A DNA stretch of 64,000 bases, taken from assembly GCF_021026345.1 (NCBI RefSeq), contig NZ_JAJNCZ010000004.1, positions 186,001-250,000 on the forward strand, read 5' to 3'. Below the pieces are notes generated by a model. That model saw only the letters and a list, made by a program, of their open reading frames with translations, was not told the DNA's origin and searched no databases. This document shows positions 47,960-56,795 of the stretch, piece by piece (the stretch's first letter is position 1; each line of letters begins with the position of its first letter). Origin of the DNA: Rhizobium sp. GN54 (GTDB lineage: Bacteria; Pseudomonadota; Alphaproteobacteria; Rhizobiales; Rhizobiaceae). The position numbers and the translations under genes are program-made.

Positions 47960-49270
47960 ATGAGCACAGGCTTTTTCGGCGATATCGCCAAGATCAGATA
48001 CGAGGGACCGCAGAGCACCAATCCGCTCGCCTTCCGTCACTATGACAAGGACGAGGTGGTGCTCGGCAAGCGGATGGAGGACCACCTGCGCTTTGCCGTC
48101 GCCTACTGGCACACCTTCGTCTGGCCGGGCGGCGACCCGTTCGGCGGGCAGACCTTCCAGCGGCCCTGGTTCGAGGACACGATGAAGGCGGCCAAACTGA
48201 AAGCGGATGTGGCCTTCGAACTGTTCGAACTGCTCGGCGTTCCGTTCTACTGCTTCCACGACGCCGACGTGCGTCCGGAAGGCCAGAACTTCGCGGAGAA
48301 CACGAAGAACCTCAACGAGATCGTCGACCACTTCGAAAAGAAGCAGGCCGAGACCGGCGTCAAGCTTCTCTGGGGCACGGCCAACCTGTTCTCCAACCGC
48401 CGCTACATGGGCGGGGCTGCCACCAATCCGGATCCGGACGTCTTCGCCTTCGCTGCCGCGACCGTGAAGACCTGCATCGACGCCACCCAGCGCCTCGGCG
48501 GGCAGAACTACGTGCTCTGGGGCGGGCGCGAAGGCTATGAGACGCTGCTGAACACCGATATCGGCCGCGAGCTCGACCAGCTTGGCCGCTTCGTCAACCT
48601 CGTCGTCGAATACAAGCACAAGATAGGCTTCAAGGGCGCGATCCTGATCGAGCCGAAGCCGCAGGAACCCACCAAGCACCAGTACGACTACGACGTCGCA
48701 ACCGTCTACGGTTTCCTCAAGCGGTACGGGCTGGAAAACGAGGTGAAGCTCAACATCGAGCAGGGCCACGCCATCCTCGCCGGCCATTCCTTCGAGCACG
48801 AGCTGGCGCTCGCGAATGCGCTCGGCGTCTTTGGCTCGATCGACATGAACCGCAACGACTACCAGTCCGGCTGGGATACCGACCAGTTCCCGAACAACGT
48901 GCCGGAAATGGCGCTGGCCTACTACCAGGTTCTCGCCGGCGGCGGCTTCACCACCGGCGGCACCAATTTCGATGCCAAGCTGCGCCGCCAGTCGATCGAT
49001 CCGGAAGACCTGCTGATCGGCCATATCGGCGGCATGGATTGCTGCGCCCGCGGCCTCAAGGCTGCGGCGAAGATGATCGAGGACAAGGCCTTGTCGAAGC
49101 CGCTCGACGAGCGCTATGCGGGCTGGAACGGGGCGGAGGCGAAGAAGATGCTCTCCGGCGGCTATTCGCTGGAGGAGATTGCGGCCAGGGTGGAGCGGGA
49201 CAATGTCATTCCCGAACCGAAATCCGGCCGCCAGGAATACCTGGAAAACGTCGTCAACCGCTACGTCTGA
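47960..49270 (+). CDS. xylA: Xylose isomerase
   Basis: Interconverts D-xylose and D-xylulose. From the ATG at 47960 (AAGGAGGA six bases upstream) it has 436 residues, the usual long class II size. Active-site segments include HDADVRPEG (about 101-109), [16 protein letters not shown] (about 185-200), [16 protein letters not shown] and [16 protein letters not shown], with all metal-ligand acids and the catalytic histidine present. A strong hairpin follows the stop codon. Confidence 0.96.
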   Translation: MSTGFFGDIAKIRYEGPQSTNPLAFRHYDKDEVVLGKRMEDHLRFAVAYWHTFVWPGGDPFGGQTFQRPWFEDTMKAAKLKADVAFELFELLGVPFYCFHDADVRPEGQNFAENTKNLNEIVDHFEKKQAETGVKLLWGTANLFSNRRYMGGAATNPDPDVFAFAAATVKTCIDATQRLGGQNYVLWGGREGYETLLNTDIGRELDQLGRFVNLVVEYKHKIGFKGAILIEPKPQEPTKHQYDYDVATVYGFLKRYGLENEVKLNIEQGHAILAGHSFEHELALANALGVFGSIDMNRNDYQSGWDTDQFPNNVPEMALAYYQVLAGGGFTTGGTNFDAKLRRQSIDPEDLLIGHIGGMDCCARGLKAAAKMIEDKALSKPLDERYAGWNGAEAKKMLSGGYSLEEIAARVERDNVIPEPKSGRQEYLENVVNRYV

Positions 49271-49277
49271 GGTGGTC

Positions 49278-49306
49278 GGGGCCCCGTGTGCGGGGCCCCG
49301 CCTTTA
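49278..49306 (+). terminator. Intrinsic terminator after the xyl operon
   Basis: GGGGCCCCG / CGGGGCCCC (9-bp stem, TGTG loop) followed by GCCTTTAT. It starts 7 bases after the xylA stop codon. Confidence 0.8.
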
Positions 49307-49395
49307 TCCCCTGCGAGACCTTTCCGCAGGTTGCCGGTTGAAGCGCGGGCGGTGCGCCCTAGTCTCATCCCGAGCGTGCAACCCAGGAGGATGGA

Positions 49396-49647
49396 ATGGA
49401 AGACGCAGGTATCGGCTGGATCGCAGCCATCATCATCGGCGGGCTTGCCGGTTGGCTCGCCGAAAGGTTCATGAAGTCTGACATGGGCGTGTTCATGAAC
49501 ATCATACTGGGGATCGTCGGCGCGTTCGTCGCCAATCTCATTCTCAGCCTCGTCGGCGTAACGCTGGGCGGCTGGCTCGGATATCTGATCGCCGGCTTCA
49601 TCGGCGCCTGCATCCTGATTGCCGTGGCAAGGGCGATGAAGCGCTAG
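49396..49647 (+). CDS. GlsB/YeaQ/YmgE family stress-response membrane protein
   Basis: An 83-residue inner-membrane protein of the transglycosylase-associated (Tag) family. Three hydrophobic spans with glycine patterns (IIGGLAGWLAE, ILGIVGAFVANLIL, YLIAGFIGACILIAVA) fill the protein. An AGGAGG site precedes the ATG at 49396. Members are induced by acid or envelope stress in other bacteria; no role is shown here. It is monocistronic. Confidence 0.9.
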   Translation: MEDAGIGWIAAIIIGGLAGWLAERFMKSDMGVFMNIILGIVGAFVANLILSLVGVTLGGWLGYLIAGFIGACILIAVARAMKR

Positions 49648-49797
49648 GGCATGCGCTGCCGGGCGCTCGACGGTGCCCGGCCGCTGCAGTCACGTGGTGA
49701 ACCGCGGAAGGATTGCTTCCGTGTGCCACACCCCCTATCTCTCGACGCTGATCCCCCGCAACGACCGAGCGTCCGCCAAAGCGTCAGGAACCATCCC

Positions 49798-50472
49798 GTG
49801 TCGTCCTTTTCCGATCCCGAAGCGGTCTCCCGCTATGCCGAAGGCCCGGCCCGGCTCGTGCCCGGCCTCCACGCCCTGCAGCGCATGGCGGCACTTTTGC
49901 TCGGCGAGCGCATCCGGGAGGATGGCCGTCTCCTGGTCGTCGGCGCCGGCGGCGGCCTCGATCTGAAGGTCTTTGCCGAGTTGCAGCCGCTTTGGACCTT
50001 CGACGGCGTCGATCCGTCGGCCGAGATGCTGGATCTGGCGAAGCAGACGCTTGGCCCGCTGATGTCGCGCATCCGCCTGCACGAGGGCTATGTCGAGACC
50101 GCACCCGAGGGACCGTTCGACGGCGCCACCTGCATTCTCGTCATGCATTTCGTGCCGCGCGAGGAACGCTTGCGGATGCTGGGCGAGATCTTCCGGCGCC
50201 TGCGGCCGGGCGCGCCGTTCGTCGTCGCCCACCACAGTTTCCCGCAGACCGATCCGGAAAAGGCGCTCTGGCTCGAACGTTACGCGGCCTTCGCCGCCGC
50301 TTCCGGCGTTTCGGCCGCCCATGCGCAGAATGCGGCCGAGGCCATCGGGGCTCGGCTGCCGCTGCTGTCGCCGGACGAGGACGAGGCCCTGCTGCGGGAG
50401 GCCGGTTTTGCCGACGTGCAGCTTTTCTATGCCGGATTCACCTTCAGGGGATGGGTCGGCTACCGGCCATGA
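49798..50472 (+). CDS. Class I SAM-dependent methyltransferase
   Basis: Methyl transfer enzyme of 224 residues from a GTG at 49798 (AGGAA upstream). SAM motif I is VVGAGGGLDLKVF (about 43-55), motif II acid in DGVDPSAEML, and the post-motif is CILVMHFVPREERLRMLGEI. The frame is open upstream to 49651 but those codons are not methyltransferase-like. Substrate not identifiable; resembles generic UbiE-type enzymes. It ends 54 bp before the stop of the convergent LacI gene. Confidence 0.85.
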   Translation: MSSFSDPEAVSRYAEGPARLVPGLHALQRMAALLLGERIREDGRLLVVGAGGGLDLKVFAELQPLWTFDGVDPSAEMLDLAKQTLGPLMSRIRLHEGYVETAPEGPFDGATCILVMHFVPREERLRMLGEIFRRLRPGAPFVVAHHSFPQTDPEKALWLERYAAFAAASGVSAAHAQNAAEAIGARLPLLSPDEDEALLREAGFADVQLFYAGFTFRGWVGYRP

Positions 50473-50525
50473 CGGCGGGCGGACGAGGCGGGGCAGAAAC
50501 GATTGCCACGGCGACCTCGCTCGCG

Positions 50526-51545
50526 TCAGCGCCTTGCCGGTGAGGTCACCGATCCGCGCACCACGAGATCGGGCATGATCAGCACCTCGCAGCTTTCGGA
50601 CAGCGGCTCCGACAGGTTTTCCAGCAACAGCGCCATCGCCTGGCGGCCGATCGCCGAGCGGGGCTGGCGGATCGTCGTCAGCGCCGGGTTCAGGTAGGTC
50701 GCCTGGGGGACGTCGTCGAAGCCGATCACGGAGAAGTCCTGCGGCAGGTCGTAGCCGCGGGCGGACAGCCCGTTCATGACGCCGACGGCGGTCGCGTCGT
50801 TGACGCACATGAAGGCGGTCGGCAGCGTGTCGCGCATGAAGAGCTGTTCGACGGCGAGCCGGCCGCTTTCGATCGTGCCCTCGCCGTCGATGACCATGCG
50901 CTGCTCCGGCGCGATGCGGGCGGCGTCGAGGGCGAGATCATAGCCCCTGCGGCGCCTGAGATGGCCGAGCCGGGTCTTGCTGTCGCCGATGAAGGCAATG
51001 CGGCGGTGGCCGGCGGACAGCAGGTATTCGGCGGCCTTGCGGGCGCCGGCGGTGTCGTCGACGCCGACATAGGGGATGGTGCTGCCGAACACCGGCTCGA
51101 AGACGGCGACGGACGGCGGCAGGCGCTGGGTCATCTCCTGGTGGCCGAACGGCGCATGGCCGGTGAACAGCAACAGGCCCGCCGCCTGGTTCGAGTTCAG
51201 GAATTTCAGGTATTCGAGCCCGCGTTCCGGATCGTTCTGGGTGTGGCCGATGAGGACGCCGTAGCCGTGTGCGCGCGCCTCGTTCTCGAGCCCGATCAGG
51301 ATGGAAGAGAAGTTCGGGTCGCCGATATCAGGCGCCAGCACCAGGATCATGTTCGACCGGCCCATGCGCAGGGATCGCGCCATGGCATTGGTCGTGTATC
51401 CGGTGATCGCGATCGCCTGGTTGACCCGCTGGCGCGTGGATTTGGCGACCTTCTCGGGATTGTGAATTGCCCTGCTGACGGTGGCGATCGACACTTCCGC
51501 CAGGCGGGCGACGTCCTCGATCGTGGCAGGGTTCTGGGTCGACAC
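50526..51545 (-). CDS. LacI family transcriptional regulator of the ribose-type transporter locus
   Basis: Repressor of 339 residues. The HTH is ATIEDVARLAEVSIATVSRAI (about 7-27) and the hinge lies near MARSLRMGRS. The effector-binding domain follows with NDATAVGVMNGL typical of GalR/LacI proteins. It is divergent from the RbsA-type ATPase gene, and a double palindrome at 51648-51682 separates them. Local repression by sugar-relieved binding is inferred. Confidence 0.92.
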   Translation of the reverse strand: MSTQNPATIEDVARLAEVSIATVSRAIHNPEKVAKSTRQRVNQAIAITGYTTNAMARSLRMGRSNMILVLAPDIGDPNFSSILIGLENEARAHGYGVLIGHTQNDPERGLEYLKFLNSNQAAGLLLFTGHAPFGHQEMTQRLPPSVAVFEPVFGSTIPYVGVDDTAGARKAAEYLLSAGHRRIAFIGDSKTRLGHLRRRRGYDLALDAARIAPEQRMVIDGEGTIESGRLAVEQLFMRDTLPTAFMCVNDATAVGVMNGLSARGYDLPQDFSVIGFDDVPQATYLNPALTTIRQPRSAIGRQAMALLLENLSEPLSESCEVLIMPDLVVRGSVTSPARR

Positions 51546-51647
51546 GTTGGCCTGATGTCCTTGCGGGTGGATGGGCCCTGCACCCTAGAACCAAAGCGCC
51601 GCCGTTTGAAAGCGGTTTGGGTGTGGAATTCCCACTGGTGCACATGA

Positions 51648-51682
51648 TGTAAACCTTTACATGCGCCATGTAAAGGTTTACA
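51648..51682. promoter_or_regulatory. Tandem LacI operators forming a 35-bp inverted repeat
   Basis: TGTAAACCTTTACA (51648-51661) and TGTAAAGGTTTACA (51669-51682) are each TGTAAA-N2-TTTACA palindromes and are mirror copies of each other. Together they form a perfect 16-bp inverted repeat around CGC. The centres are 21 bp apart, two helical turns. The site is 39 bp upstream of the RbsA-type gene and about 100 bp from the lacI start. Confidence 0.82.
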
Positions 51683-51720
51683 CAGTGATCCCAAGTGGTG
51701 GGGAGCCACAGGGAGGGAAC

Positions 51721-53247
51721 ATGGCCAACGATGGGGCGATCGCATCCGTGCCGGTGCTTGCGGCCGAGCGGATATCGAAGACGTTCGGCGAGGTGCAGGT
51801 TCTCTTCAGCGTCGACATGGACATCCTTCCGGGCGAGGTCCATGCGCTGGTCGGCGAGAACGGCGCGGGCAAGTCCACCTTCATCAAGATCCTTTCGGGT
51901 TTCCAGCCGCCTTCGTCGGGCCGCATCCTGCTCGACGGCGAGCCGGTGACGCTGCCGGCCAACAGCGCCGCCGAGGCGCTCGGCATCATCCTCATCCACC
52001 AGGAATTCAATCTTGCTGAGCACCTGACGGTGACTGAGAGCCTGTTCCTCGGCCGCGAGGTCGCCCGCTTCGGCGTGCTCGACCGCAAGGCCATGCGGGC
52101 CGAGACGCGCCGGGTGCTCGACATGCTCGGATCGCGGATCGACGAGAACGCGCTGATCAGCTCGCTCGCCGTCGCCGACAAGCAGATGGTCGAGATCGCC
52201 AAGGCGATCAGCCGCGATGCGCGGGTGATCTTCATGGACGAGCCGACGGCGGTGCTTTCGCGCGAGGAGGCGGGCGTCCTGTTCGACCAGGTTCGCAAGC
52301 TCAAGGCCAAGGGCACGAGCTTCGTCTTCGTCTCGCACAAGCTTGACGAGGTGATGGAGATCAGCGACCGCGTCACCGTGCTGCGCGATGGCCAGTGGAT
52401 CAAGACGGCCCCGACCTCGATGCTCGACGGCGAGGCGATCGCCCAGCTGATGGTCGGCCGCGAACTCTCCAGCCTCTATCCCACCAAGCACGAGCCGGAC
52501 GTCGACGAGACGATCGTCCTGTCCGTCCGCGGCCTGACCACGGGCTATGTGCAGGATGCGAACTTCGAATTGCGCAAGGGCGAGGTGCTCGGCTTCTCCG
52601 GGCTGATCGGCTCGGGCCGCTCGGAACTGATGGAGGCGATCGCCGGCCTGCGTCCGCGCCTTGCCGGCGAGGTGCTCCTGCATGGCGAGCCGCTCGTCGC
52701 CGGCGACTTCCGCGAGGCGAACCGCCGCGGCCTCGCCTACATGACCAAGGACCGCAAGGGCATGGGGCTGCTACTCGACGAGGGGATGACGACCAACCTG
52801 ACCCTGCAGTCGCTCGGCCAGCACGTCACCCACGGCTATCTCGATCCGGGAAGCGAGGCGAAGGCGATGGCGCGCGCCAGGCGGCGCTTCGACATCCGCG
52901 TGCGCGACGACCGGGTGCGCGTCGGGCGCATGTCGGGCGGAAACCAGCAGAAGCTCCTGCTCGCCAAGGTCATGGAGACCGAGCCGCAGGTCATCATCAT
53001 CGACGAGCCGACGCGCGGCATCGACGTCGGCACCAAGCAGCAGATCTATCATTTCATCGCGGCACTTGCCCGCGAGGGGCGCTCGATCATCGTCGTCTCC
53101 TCGGAGATGCCCGAGGTGATCGGGCTCTGCACGCGGGTGGCGGTGATGCGCGAGGGGCATCTGGTCGGCATGCTCGAGGGAGAGGAAATCTCCGAGCAGA
53201 TGATCATGCGCTATGCGGCCGGCCTGCGGCGGAAGGCCGTGGGCTGA
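51721..53247 (+). CDS. Sugar ABC transporter ATP-binding protein, RbsA type (two ABC domains)
   Basis: Tandem ATPase of a CUT2 sugar importer, 508 residues. The first domain has Walker A GENGAGKST (about 45-53) and a degenerate signature near LAVADKQMVEIAKAIS; the second has LIGSGRSELMEAI and a signature SGGNQQKLLLAKVM, with DEPTRGIDVG near 430. These asymmetric sites are normal in the family. It is first in the order ATPase, permease, binding protein and is divergent from its LacI regulator. Confidence 0.94.
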   Translation: MANDGAIASVPVLAAERISKTFGEVQVLFSVDMDILPGEVHALVGENGAGKSTFIKILSGFQPPSSGRILLDGEPVTLPANSAAEALGIILIHQEFNLAEHLTVTESLFLGREVARFGVLDRKAMRAETRRVLDMLGSRIDENALISSLAVADKQMVEIAKAISRDARVIFMDEPTAVLSREEAGVLFDQVRKLKAKGTSFVFVSHKLDEVMEISDRVTVLRDGQWIKTAPTSMLDGEAIAQLMVGRELSSLYPTKHEPDVDETIVLSVRGLTTGYVQDANFELRKGEVLGFSGLIGSGRSELMEAIAGLRPRLAGEVLLHGEPLVAGDFREANRRGLAYMTKDRKGMGLLLDEGMTTNLTLQSLGQHVTHGYLDPGSEAKAMARARRRFDIRVRDDRVRVGRMSGGNQQKLLLAKVMETEPQVIIIDEPTRGIDVGTKQQIYHFIAALAREGRSIIVVSSEMPEVIGLCTRVAVMREGHLVGMLEGEEISEQMIMRYAAGLRRKAVG

Positions 53248-53302
53248 GCGCACAAAGAAGACGACGGGATTTTCGGCGCCGGGCGCCATCGGGAGGTTGA
53301 AC

Positions 53303-54319
53303 TTGGACATGAGCACCAACAGCGACATCGAGGAGCGCGTGCCGCGGCGGCGTACCTGGCGGGACATCGATCTCAGGGCGGTCGCGCCCTTCGCCGCTCT
53401 CATCCTGCTGCTCATCATCGGCGCGCTGGTCAACCCGAACTTCATCGGGCTCACCAACCTCGCCAATGTCGCAACCCGCAGCGCCTTCATCGCCATCATC
53501 GCCGTCGGTGCGACCTTCGTGATCTCGTCGGGCGACCTCGACCTTTCGGTCGGCTCGATGGTCGCCTTCGTCGCCAGCTTGATGATCCTGTTCATGAATT
53601 CCGGCGCGATCGCCGATCCCTCGCTGATGCTGGTCGCCGCCATGGTGCTGGCGGTCGTGATCGGCAGTGCCTGCGGGCTTCTGAACGGGCTGATCACCAC
53701 GCTTGGCCGCATCGAGCCCTTCATCGCTACGCTCGGCACCATGGGGATCTATCGCGGGCTGACCACCTGGCTGTCGCAGGGGGGCGCGATCACGCTGCAG
53801 TCGTCCGAACTGCAGTCGCTCTACCGGCCGGCCTATTTCGGCAACGTGCTCGGCGTGCCGGTGCCGATCGTCGTCATCCTCGTCGTCACCGCGATCGCCG
53901 CCTTCGTGCTCTACCGTACGCGCTACGGCCGCCACGTGGTCGCCGTCGGCTCCAGCCGCGAGGTGGCGCGCTATTCCGGCATCCATGTGGATCGCGTGCG
54001 CACCATCGCCTTCGTCATCCAGGGCCTGTGCGTCGCCGTCGCCGTGCTGCTCTATGTGCCGCGGCTCGGCTCGACCTCGGCCACGACAGGCATCCTGTGG
54101 GAGCTGCAGGCGATCACGGCCGTCGTCGTCGGCGGTACGGCGCTGAAGGGCGGGGCGGGGCGCGTCTGGGGCACGATCTGCGGCGCCTTCATCCTGGAAC
54201 TGGTCGGCAACATCATGCTGCTCTCCAACTTCATCAGCGAATATCTGATCGGCGCCATCCAGGGCTCGATCATCATCATTGCGATGCTCGTCCAGCGCTC
54301 GCTGACGCGCAAATCGTGA
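53303..54319 (+). CDS. Sugar ABC transporter permease, RbsC type
   Basis: Inner-membrane subunit of the CUT2 importer, about 338 residues and nine or ten spans. The family motif ATFVISSGDLDLSVGSM (about 68-84) is intact, and the EAA-like segment is near RYSGIHVDRVRTIAF. A TTG at 53303 lies 6 bases after GGGAGG and is the better-spaced start; the ATG at 53309 is possible. The spacing from the ATPase gene is 55 bp. Confidence 0.9.
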   Translation: MDMSTNSDIEERVPRRRTWRDIDLRAVAPFAALILLLIIGALVNPNFIGLTNLANVATRSAFIAIIAVGATFVISSGDLDLSVGSMVAFVASLMILFMNSGAIADPSLMLVAAMVLAVVIGSACGLLNGLITTLGRIEPFIATLGTMGIYRGLTTWLSQGGAITLQSSELQSLYRPAYFGNVLGVPVPIVVILVVTAIAAFVLYRTRYGRHVVAVGSSREVARYSGIHVDRVRTIAFVIQGLCVAVAVLLYVPRLGSTSATTGILWELQAITAVVVGGTALKGGAGRVWGTICGAFILELVGNIMLLSNFISEYLIGAIQGSIIIIAMLVQRSLTRKS

Positions 54320-54384
54320 ACCGGCCGGGCTTATGGGGGCGCCCGGTCCTAGCTGACAGGCCCCTGTATTTTGGGAGGAACCAC

Positions 54385-55329
54385 ATGCACAAGAGAATGA
54401 TGGGCCTTGCCGTCGCTGCGACGATGGCGTTCGGCACCGCCTATGCCCAGGAAGAGAAGACGATCGGCGTCTCCATTCCCGCCGCCGACCACGGCTGGAC
54501 CGCCGGTGTCGTCTACCATGCCAACCGCGTCGCCGAGCTCCTGATGAAGGAGCACCCGGGCCTGAAGGTGGTGGTGAAGACCTCGCCCGATCCGGCGACC
54601 CAGGCCAACGCCCTGCAGGACCTCGAGGTCCAGGGCATCGACGCGCTCGTCATCCTGCCGACCGATCCCGATCCGCTCGTCAACGCGATCAAGGAAGTCA
54701 AGGGCAAGGGCACGTTCGTGTCGATCGTCGACCGCGCGCCGTCGACCAACGACAATTCGGTGCGCGACCTCTATGTCGCCGGCAACAACTCGGCTCTCGG
54801 TGAAGTCGCCGGCAAGTACATCGCCGAAAACACGCCGGATGCCGAAGTGGTCGTCATCCGTGGCCTGCCGATCCCGATCGACCAGGAGCGCCAGGACGGC
54901 TTCGACAAGGGCATCGCCGGCTCCAACGTCAAGGTGCTCGACCGCCAGTTCGGCAACTGGAACCGCGACGACGCCTTCAAGGTCATGCAGGACTACCTGA
55001 CCAAGCACTCCAAGATCGACGTGGTCTGGTGCCAGGACGACGACATGGCCGTCGGCGTGCTGCAGGCGATCGAGCAGTCCGGCCGCACCGACATCAAGTA
55101 TGTCATCGGCGGTGCCGGCTCCAAGGACATGATCAAGAAGGTGATCGACGGCGACAAGATGTTCCCGGTCAACGTCCTCTATCCGCCGTCAATGGTTGCC
55201 ACCGCCATGGAACTGACGGCGGCTGCCCTCTACGATCAGGTTCCGGTGCATGGCACCTACACGCTGGACGCCACTCTGATCACGCCCGAGAATGCGGAAG
55301 GCTACTACTTCCCCGATTCTCCGTTCTGA
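54385..55329 (+). CDS. Sugar ABC transporter substrate-binding protein, RbsB type
   Basis: Periplasmic receptor of 314 residues with a Sec signal peptide ending near AYAQE (residue 22). The mature chain opens KTIGVSIPAADHGWTAGV, characteristic of ribose-type (cluster B-I) receptors, and has VVIRGLPIPIDQERQDGF and VWCQDDDMAVGVLQA, where Asp/Asn residues contact sugar hydroxyls in relatives. Sugar specificity is unknown; the neighbouring enzymes suggest an unusual hexose, keto-sugar or glycoside rather than ribose. Confidence 0.92.
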   Translation: MHKRMMGLAVAATMAFGTAYAQEEKTIGVSIPAADHGWTAGVVYHANRVAELLMKEHPGLKVVVKTSPDPATQANALQDLEVQGIDALVILPTDPDPLVNAIKEVKGKGTFVSIVDRAPSTNDNSVRDLYVAGNNSALGEVAGKYIAENTPDAEVVVIRGLPIPIDQERQDGFDKGIAGSNVKVLDRQFGNWNRDDAFKVMQDYLTKHSKIDVVWCQDDDMAVGVLQAIEQSGRTDIKYVIGGAGSKDMIKKVIDGDKMFPVNVLYPPSMVATAMELTAAALYDQVPVHGTYTLDATLITPENAEGYYFPDSPF

Positions 55330-55340
55330 TCCGCTGATAC

Positions 55341-55369
55341 GACGCCCGGGCTGCTCAGGTCCGGGCGTC
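55341..55369 (+). terminator. Hairpin after the transporter genes
   Basis: GACGCCCGG / CCGGGCGTC (9-bp stem, 11-nt loop) 12 bases after the binding-protein stop. No strong T tract, so it may only limit read-through into the isomerase gene, 172 bp further on. Confidence 0.55.
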
Positions 55370-55540
55370 GTCGACTTGTCTGTTCATCGCCGGGCGACTG
55401 TCATTGCCGGATGCGGCAATCGACGCTAGTTTCGTTCGCGGCAACGTTGCAGGTGGCGCCGTTCGCGCCGAAAAGTGCCTGTGTCATACCATTTGTGAGA
55501 GACGCGACCGCAGAGCGGGACGCGACGGGAGGAACACTGG

Positions 55541-56593
55541 ATGAAGACGATCAAGGGGCCGGGTCTGTTCCTGGCGCAGTTTGCCGGCGATGCGGCGCCC
55601 TTCAACTCCTGGGATTCGATCACCAAGTGGGCCGCCGACATCGGCTACAAGGGCGTGCAGGTGCCAACCTGGGACAGCCGGCTGATCGACCTCAGGAAGG
55701 CTGCGGAATCGAAGGCCTATTGCGACGAGTTCGCGGGCAAGGCGCGCGACAACGGCGTCGAGATCACCGAGCTCTCCACCCATCTGCAGGGCCAGCTCGT
55801 CGCCGTGCATCCGGCCTATGACGAGGCCTTCGACGGCTTTGCGGCACCGGAGGTGCGCGGCAATCCGAAGGCGCGGCAGGCATGGGCGGTGGAGCAGGTG
55901 AAGCTGGCGCTGACGGCCTCGAAGAATTTCGGACTGGATGCGATGGCGAGCTTCTCCGGCGCGCTCGCCTGGCCCTTCGTCTATCCCTGGCCGCAGCGCC
56001 CGGCCGGCCTCGTCGAGACCGCCTTTGACGAGCTCGCCCGCCGCTGGAAGCCGATCCTCGACCATGCCGAGGATTGCGGGGTCGACGTCTGCTACGAGAT
56101 CCATCCCGGCGAGGACCTGCACGACGGCATCACCTACGAGATGTTCCTGGAGCGCACCGGCAACCACGCCCGCGCCTGCATGCTCTACGATCCCTCGCAC
56201 TACGTGCTGCAATGCCTCGACTATCTCGACAACATCGACATCTACAAGGACCGCATCCGGATGTTCCACGTCAAGGACGCGGAGTTCAATCCGACCGGCC
56301 GGCAGGGCGTCTATGGCGGCTACCAGAGCTGGGTGAACCGCGCCGGTCGCTTCCGCTCGCTCGGCGACGGCCAAGTCGATTTCGGCGCGGTGTTCTCCAA
56401 GATGGCGGCCAACGACTTTGCCGGCTGGGCCGTGGTCGAGTGGGAATGCGCGCTGAAGCATCCCGAGGACGGCGCCCGCGAGGGGGCGGACTTCGTCAAG
56501 CACCACATCATCCGCGTCACCGAGAAGGCCTTCGACGACTTCGCCGGCGCCGGCACCGACGAGGCAGCCAACCGGCGCATGCTGGGGATCTAG
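55541..56593 (+). CDS. Sugar phosphate isomerase/epimerase family protein (xylose isomerase-like TIM barrel)
   Basis: A 350-residue AP-endonuclease-2 type TIM barrel. Metal-binding residues expected for the group are visible: Glu in CYEIHPGEDLHDG (about 187-199), Asp and His in YDPSHYVLQ (about 223-231), His in MFHVKDAEF and Glu in VVEWECALKH. Relatives include IolE, IolI and YcjR epimerases that act on keto-sugars. It is followed by a Gfo/Idh dehydrogenase, so oxidation to a keto-sugar then epimerisation is plausible. Confidence 0.88.
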   Translation: MKTIKGPGLFLAQFAGDAAPFNSWDSITKWAADIGYKGVQVPTWDSRLIDLRKAAESKAYCDEFAGKARDNGVEITELSTHLQGQLVAVHPAYDEAFDGFAAPEVRGNPKARQAWAVEQVKLALTASKNFGLDAMASFSGALAWPFVYPWPQRPAGLVETAFDELARRWKPILDHAEDCGVDVCYEIHPGEDLHDGITYEMFLERTGNHARACMLYDPSHYVLQCLDYLDNIDIYKDRIRMFHVKDAEFNPTGRQGVYGGYQSWVNRAGRFRSLGDGQVDFGAVFSKMAANDFAGWAVVEWECALKHPEDGAREGADFVKHHIIRVTEKAFDDFAGAGTDEAANRRMLGI

Positions 56594-56626
56594 TCTCGGC
56601 AAGCAATGTAGGACCCGTCACCCTTG

Positions 56627-56762
56627 CCCCTCACCCTAGCCCTCTCCCCGCAAGCGGGGAGAGGGGGCGTGGCCTGCTCAGAGGTTGCGTTCGTGGCGAG
56701 CATTGCGATTGTGGTCCTTCTCCCCGCCTGCGGGGAGAAGGTGCCGGCAGGCGGATGAGGGG
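56627..56762. repeat. RIME-like palindromic intergenic repeat, copy 5
   Basis: A 136-bp element with CCCCTCA and TGAGGGG ends. The two hairpins are separated by a longer spacer than in other copies, with about 26 extra bases between them. It lies between the isomerase and dehydrogenase genes within the operon. Confidence 0.84.
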
Positions 56763-56795
56763 CGAAATCAGGCATAGATTTTTCAGGAGAAACAC

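Noticed and set aside
45250-55329. Treating the ribose-type ABC transporter as the xylose importer of the xyl operon.
   Set aside because: It has its own LacI gene and a different operator (TGTAAA-N2-TTTACA), and is followed by its own enzymes; two unrelated genes and a terminator separate the loci.
18647-56762. CRISPR-like interpretation of the repeated GC-rich palindromes.
   Set aside because: The copies are dispersed in separate intergenic gaps tens of kilobases apart, not in an array with regular spacers, and no cas genes are present.
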